Shown piece by piece: positions 61,615-64,000 of a stretch of DNA of 64,000 nucleotides. The position numbers and the translations under genes are program-made. Each line of letters begins with the position of its first letter. Positions within the stretch are counted from its first letter, which is position 1. Below the pieces are notes generated by a model. The model had not been told where the DNA came from, ran no database searches, and worked only from the letters and a program-made list of their open reading frames with translations. Location of the stretch: NCBI RefSeq assembly GCF_002614725.1, contig NZ_MRZN01000015.1:1-64000 (forward strand), given 5' to 3'. The stretch is from Staphylococcus edaphicus. GTDB lineage: Bacteria > Bacillota > Bacilli > Staphylococcales > Staphylococcaceae.

Positions 61615-61663
61615 TCATAGGTTTAGCACGAAAAGTGATTTTGAATCGAAAGTTTGTGAAAAA

Positions 61664-61683
61664 ATTATCATGATTGTGATAAT
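61664..61683 (-). terminator. Weak terminator after rluB
   Basis: ATTATCA pairs with TGATAAT around a six-base loop, followed on the minus strand by TTTTTTC. AT-only stem, so leaky at best; it may allow read-through from scpA-scpB-rluB into srrAB. Confidence 0.5.
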
Positions 61684-61692
61684 GGTAACTAA

Positions 61693-62433
61693 CTAGTCTT
61701 TTCCGTGTTCGGCAAGTTGACGTATCATTTTTACTTCGTGTGGTGTTAATACTCTACCTTCACCCGCATTTAAACCTTTCAAGTTTAATGGGCCAAATTC
61801 GATACGCTGTAATTTAGTTACTTGGTGACCAAAATGTTCAAACATACGACGAACTTGACGATTGCGCCCTTCAGTAATAGTGATTTCTACTAATGTTGAA
61901 TTTTTATCTTTGTCTTGGTTCTTCACTTTAACCGTAGCGGGTTGTGTTACCCCATCGTCTAATTTAATACCTTGTTCAAGTGACTTAACTTCTTCGCGCA
62001 TTAGGTACCCTTTTAATTTAACCACATATTTTTTCTTGATTTTATAGCGTGGATGCGTCATTAGATTCGTAAATTCACCATCGTTAGTCAGTAATAGTAG
62101 TCCTGATGTATCATAATCTAATCGACCCACGGGGTAAATTCTCGTTTTAATTTGCTTGAAATAATCGGTTACAACTTTACGTCCTCTATCATCAGAAACA
62201 CTTGTAATAACTTGTGATGGCTTATAGAACAAAATATATAATTTGTCTTCTTGTTCTAATTTAATGCCTTCTACTTCAATATTATCTGAAGGTTTTACTT
62301 TAGTACCTAATTCAGTTTCTACTGTTCCATTCACTTTCACTTTTCCTTCTGTAATTAAAGTTTCTGCTTTTCTACGTGATGTATACCCACTATTAGCAAT
62401 ACGTTTTTGTAATCGTTCTGTCTCTTTATTCAT
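61693..62433 (-). CDS. rluB: rRNA pseudouridine synthase RluB
   Basis: RluB makes a pseudouridine in 23S rRNA helix 89, equivalent to E. coli position 2605. The 246-residue protein has an N-terminal S4 RNA-binding domain (about 3-60, [20 protein letters not shown]) and the RsuA-type catalytic core with Asp in [19 protein letters not shown] and the [16 protein letters not shown] motif. It overlaps scpB by 8 bp, the usual Firmicutes arrangement. Confidence 0.94.
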   Translation of the reverse strand: MNKETERLQKRIANSGYTSRRKAETLITEGKVKVNGTVETELGTKVKPSDNIEVEGIKLEQEDKLYILFYKPSQVITSVSDDRGRKVVTDYFKQIKTRIYPVGRLDYDTSGLLLLTNDGEFTNLMTHPRYKIKKKYVVKLKGYLMREEVKSLEQGIKLDDGVTQPATVKVKNQDKDKNSTLVEITITEGRNRQVRRMFEHFGHQVTKLQRIEFGPLNLKGLNAGEGRVLTPHEVKMIRQLAEHGKD

Positions 62434-62974
62434 TATTATCTCCTTTTTGATTTACTAAGTTACTAAAGAATGCTTCGATTTCTTCATCTTCCTCGTCTGT
62501 CGTAGGTAAGTCATCTAAATGCTCAATGCCAAATACATTTAAGAAAAGCTCAGTTGTATAAAGCTGATGACTTCTAGATTCTGCCTCTTCTTTAGCTTCC
62601 ACTAGACCACGAGCAATGAGTGTTTTAACGGCACCATCTGAATTAATACCTCTAATTAACTCAATATCGCTACGTGATAATGGTTGATTGTATGCAATAA
62701 TGGATAACGACTCCATTGCTGCTTGTGATAATTTCATTTTTGATTTTTGTTCAATTAATTTTTCTATATATTCAGAAGCTTCTTTTTTAGTTGTTAATAC
62801 GTAAGTATTTCCATAATGTTGGATGGTTAAACCAGGAGAATCATAGGCTTCAATTAATTCGGTCAATGTAGATTGGTCAACTTCTAAAATTTCTAGCAAT
62901 TGTTTTTGCTCTAAACCTTCATCTCCAGCTGTATACAGCAGTGCTTCTAATATACCCTTATCTTGCAACGCCAT
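62426..62974 (-). CDS. scpB: Chromosome segregation and condensation protein ScpB
   Basis: ScpB is the winged-helix (kite) dimer of the Smc-ScpAB condensin. The 182-residue protein has two winged-helix domains, with [22 protein letters not shown] and [31 protein letters not shown], the latter the most conserved family segment. It overlaps scpA by 17 bp and rluB by 8 bp, so the three are translated together. Confidence 0.95.
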   Translation of the reverse strand: MALQDKGILEALLYTAGDEGLEQKQLLEILEVDQSTLTELIEAYDSPGLTIQHYGNTYVLTTKKEASEYIEKLIEQKSKMKLSQAAMESLSIIAYNQPLSRSDIELIRGINSDGAVKTLIARGLVEAKEEAESRSHQLYTTELFLNVFGIEHLDDLPTTDEEDEEIEAFFSNLVNQKGDNNE

Positions 62975-63692
62975 AGTTTACCCCTCTTAAAATGTTAATA
63001 TCGTCAAAACTTTTTGGTTGTTCAATGTTTACTATACCTGATTTAGACATTTCAAGTATGGCTAAGAAATGTGTGACTACCATTTCAATCGGTTCTGTAA
63101 AGTTAAACAAACTAAAGAAGTTAAATGACTCGTGTTGTTTTAATTTTTCACTGACTTGTGAAGTAGCCTGTTGTATTGTGAATGTCTCTTTTCGTATATC
63201 AACCGTTTTGGGCGTTTGGAACTCGACTCGGTTTTTAACTTTCTGATAGGCTATCATGAGTTCTGTTAAATCAATCGTATGGTCTGGATTCCAAGTTTCA
63301 TTAGATTCTAAATGAGATAAATCAGTTGGATGTTTTGAAAAGTAAAAAGCGCGTTCAACCCTACGCTCATTTAAAATTTCAGTGTATGCTTTATAATTTT
63401 GATATTCAATTAAACGACCGACCAATTCGTCACGTGGATCGTCATCAACATCTTCAGCTTCACTTGTTTGTGGTAATAGCATTTTACTTTTTATCATCAG
63501 TAATTCTGAAGCCATTACTAAATATTCACTCGCAATATTAATTTCTAATTGATTCATCGTATGTATATATTGCATATACTGTTCAGTTAATTCTTTCATG
63601 GGAATATCATAAATATCAATTTCAATTTTTTGTATAAGATGCAATAATAAATCTAATGGTCCATTAAAGGCATCTAATTTTACTTCGTACAT
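62958..63692 (-). CDS. scpA: Chromosome segregation and condensation protein ScpA (kleisin)
   Basis: ScpA is the kleisin that bridges the Smc heads and binds ScpB. The 244-residue protein starts [21 protein letters not shown], the N-terminal Smc-neck-binding helices, and ends in a winged helix with [21 protein letters not shown]. The start is the ATG at 63692 with GAGGTAG upstream; the longer frame to 63731 has no site. It heads the scpA-scpB-rluB operon and is divergent from the DUF309 gene. Confidence 0.96.
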   Translation of the reverse strand: MYEVKLDAFNGPLDLLLHLIQKIEIDIYDIPMKELTEQYMQYIHTMNQLEINIASEYLVMASELLMIKSKMLLPQTSEAEDVDDDPRDELVGRLIEYQNYKAYTEILNERRVERAFYFSKHPTDLSHLESNETWNPDHTIDLTELMIAYQKVKNRVEFQTPKTVDIRKETFTIQQATSQVSEKLKQHESFNFFSLFNFTEPIEMVVTHFLAILEMSKSGIVNIEQPKSFDDINILRGVNYGVAR

Positions 63693-63784
63693 TTTATCTA
63701 CCTCATATCGCAAGTTAAGTGCGTAATTCACTAAAGTATTATAGCATGTTTAATGAAAACATTTAAATTTGGAGCGGTTTTAAT

Positions 63785-64000
63785 ATGGAAAATGCACTAA
63801 AGGACTTTTATTTTCAATTTCATACGAAGCAACACTACTTTTTGTGCCACGATATTCTTGAGGAAGCATGGAAAGAAAACGAGGCATTTAGTAAGGAAGA
63901 TGCTGTAGTTAGTTTGATATTATTTGCAACAGGTTGTTATCACTATCGTAGAGGAAACACTAAGGGCGCTATCAAATCGTTTAGAAAGGCGCTCAAAGTT
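63785..64000 (+). CDS. DUF309-family protein (YpuF type), cut by window end
   Basis: The frame is open to the window edge, 72 codons. It encodes MENALKDFYFQFHTKQHYFLCHDILEEAWKE in three pieces: the helical FHTKQHYFLCHDILEE segment is the DUF309 signature (H-x4-F-x-C-H-D-x-L-E-E), and RRGNTKGAIKSFRKAL is the next helix. Function is unknown. GGAGCGG lies eight bases before the ATG. In B. subtilis ypuF is also next to scpA, divergent. Confidence 0.85.
   Translation, partial: MENALKDFYFQFHTKQHYFLCHDILEEAWKENEAFSKEDAVVSLILFATGCYHYRRGNTKGAIKSFRKALKV

Overview
The window is AT-rich Firmicutes chromosome and almost certainly comes from a Staphylococcus. Many proteins are close homologues of S. aureus core proteins as I remember them (MurG, CvfC, the lone glucose EIIA, PBP2, EbpS, SrrAB, the short ferredoxin). 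The species is not settled from sequence alone, but the EbpS and dihydrofolate reductase sequences look like a coagulase-negative species rather than S. aureus. I see no prophage, insertion sequence, CRISPR array, tRNA or rRNA. The gene order follows the equivalent Bacillus subtilis region closely (yphP/thyA ... ypdP-ypdQ-ypcP-dynA ... rnpB-gpsB-ypsA-yppE-recU-pbp-ypoC-nth-dnaD-asnS-dinG-birA-cca-bshA ... aro genes ... hepT-menG-hepS-hup-gpsA-der-rpsA-cmk ... recQ-ypbB-fer-ribU-resE/resD-rluB-scpB-scpA).

Layout. 1-320 holds a palindromic dispersed repeat and two terminators. 321-4041 is a minus-strand cell-envelope operon (ctpA, GNAT acetyltransferase, murG, PAP2 phosphatase). 4197-5881 is msrA-msrB-crr-yozE (methionine sulfoxide repair plus PTS EIIA). 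6012-8401 is thyA-folA-degV. 8690-10754 has the bacilliredoxin brxA, conserved virulence factor cvfC, a short NifU_N paralogue and a zinc-finger protein. 10951-11702 is a preQ1 riboswitch and the queuosine-precursor transporter it controls. 11720-17400 holds a small hydrolase, an RNase HI-like protein, a 5'-3' exonuclease and a double dynamin. 17401-20771 holds an NAD(P)-binding protein, RarD and an rRNA methyltransferase. 20925-21320 is RNase P RNA. 21445-27702 is a division and cell-wall module (gpsB, ypsA, yppE, recU-pbp2) followed by ypoC-nth-dnaD. 27794-35563 is asnS, dinG, birA, cca, bshA and a MazG-like pyrophosphohydrolase.

35854-42612 is the aroC-aroB-aroA shikimate block followed by four little-studied genes (ypiA TPR protein, ypiB, ypjA, yugP). 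42896-45750 is ndk and the menaquinone side-chain genes hepS-menG-hepT. 46062-51144 holds HU, gpsA, der, S1-domain protein and cmk. 51223-53304 is asparaginase and the bacillithiol disulfide reductase YpdA, convergent. 53555-57613 is the surface protein EbpS and a recQ-ypbB pair. 57723-58867 is ferredoxin and the riboflavin transporter ribU with its FMN riboswitch. 59094-61566 is the SrrAB respiratory two-component system. 61693-63692 is rluB-scpB-scpA. A DUF309 gene runs off the right edge.

Most genes are on the minus strand; the plus-strand exceptions (ypdP, RNase HI-like, recU-pbp2, ansA, fer, DUF309) are divergent or convergent units set off by clear terminators. Several start codons were moved to the site with a proper ribosome-binding site, several of them TTG or GTG (dinG, hepT, ebpS, fer, yugP, rarD). 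I found no obviously new multi-gene defence or metabolic system. The points most worth a second look are the preQ1 riboswitch, the left-edge palindromic repeat, a possible small RNA at about 17600-17700, the repeats within ebpS, the uncharacterised ypiA-ypiB-ypjA-yugP block, and the presence of three bacillithiol genes in one window.
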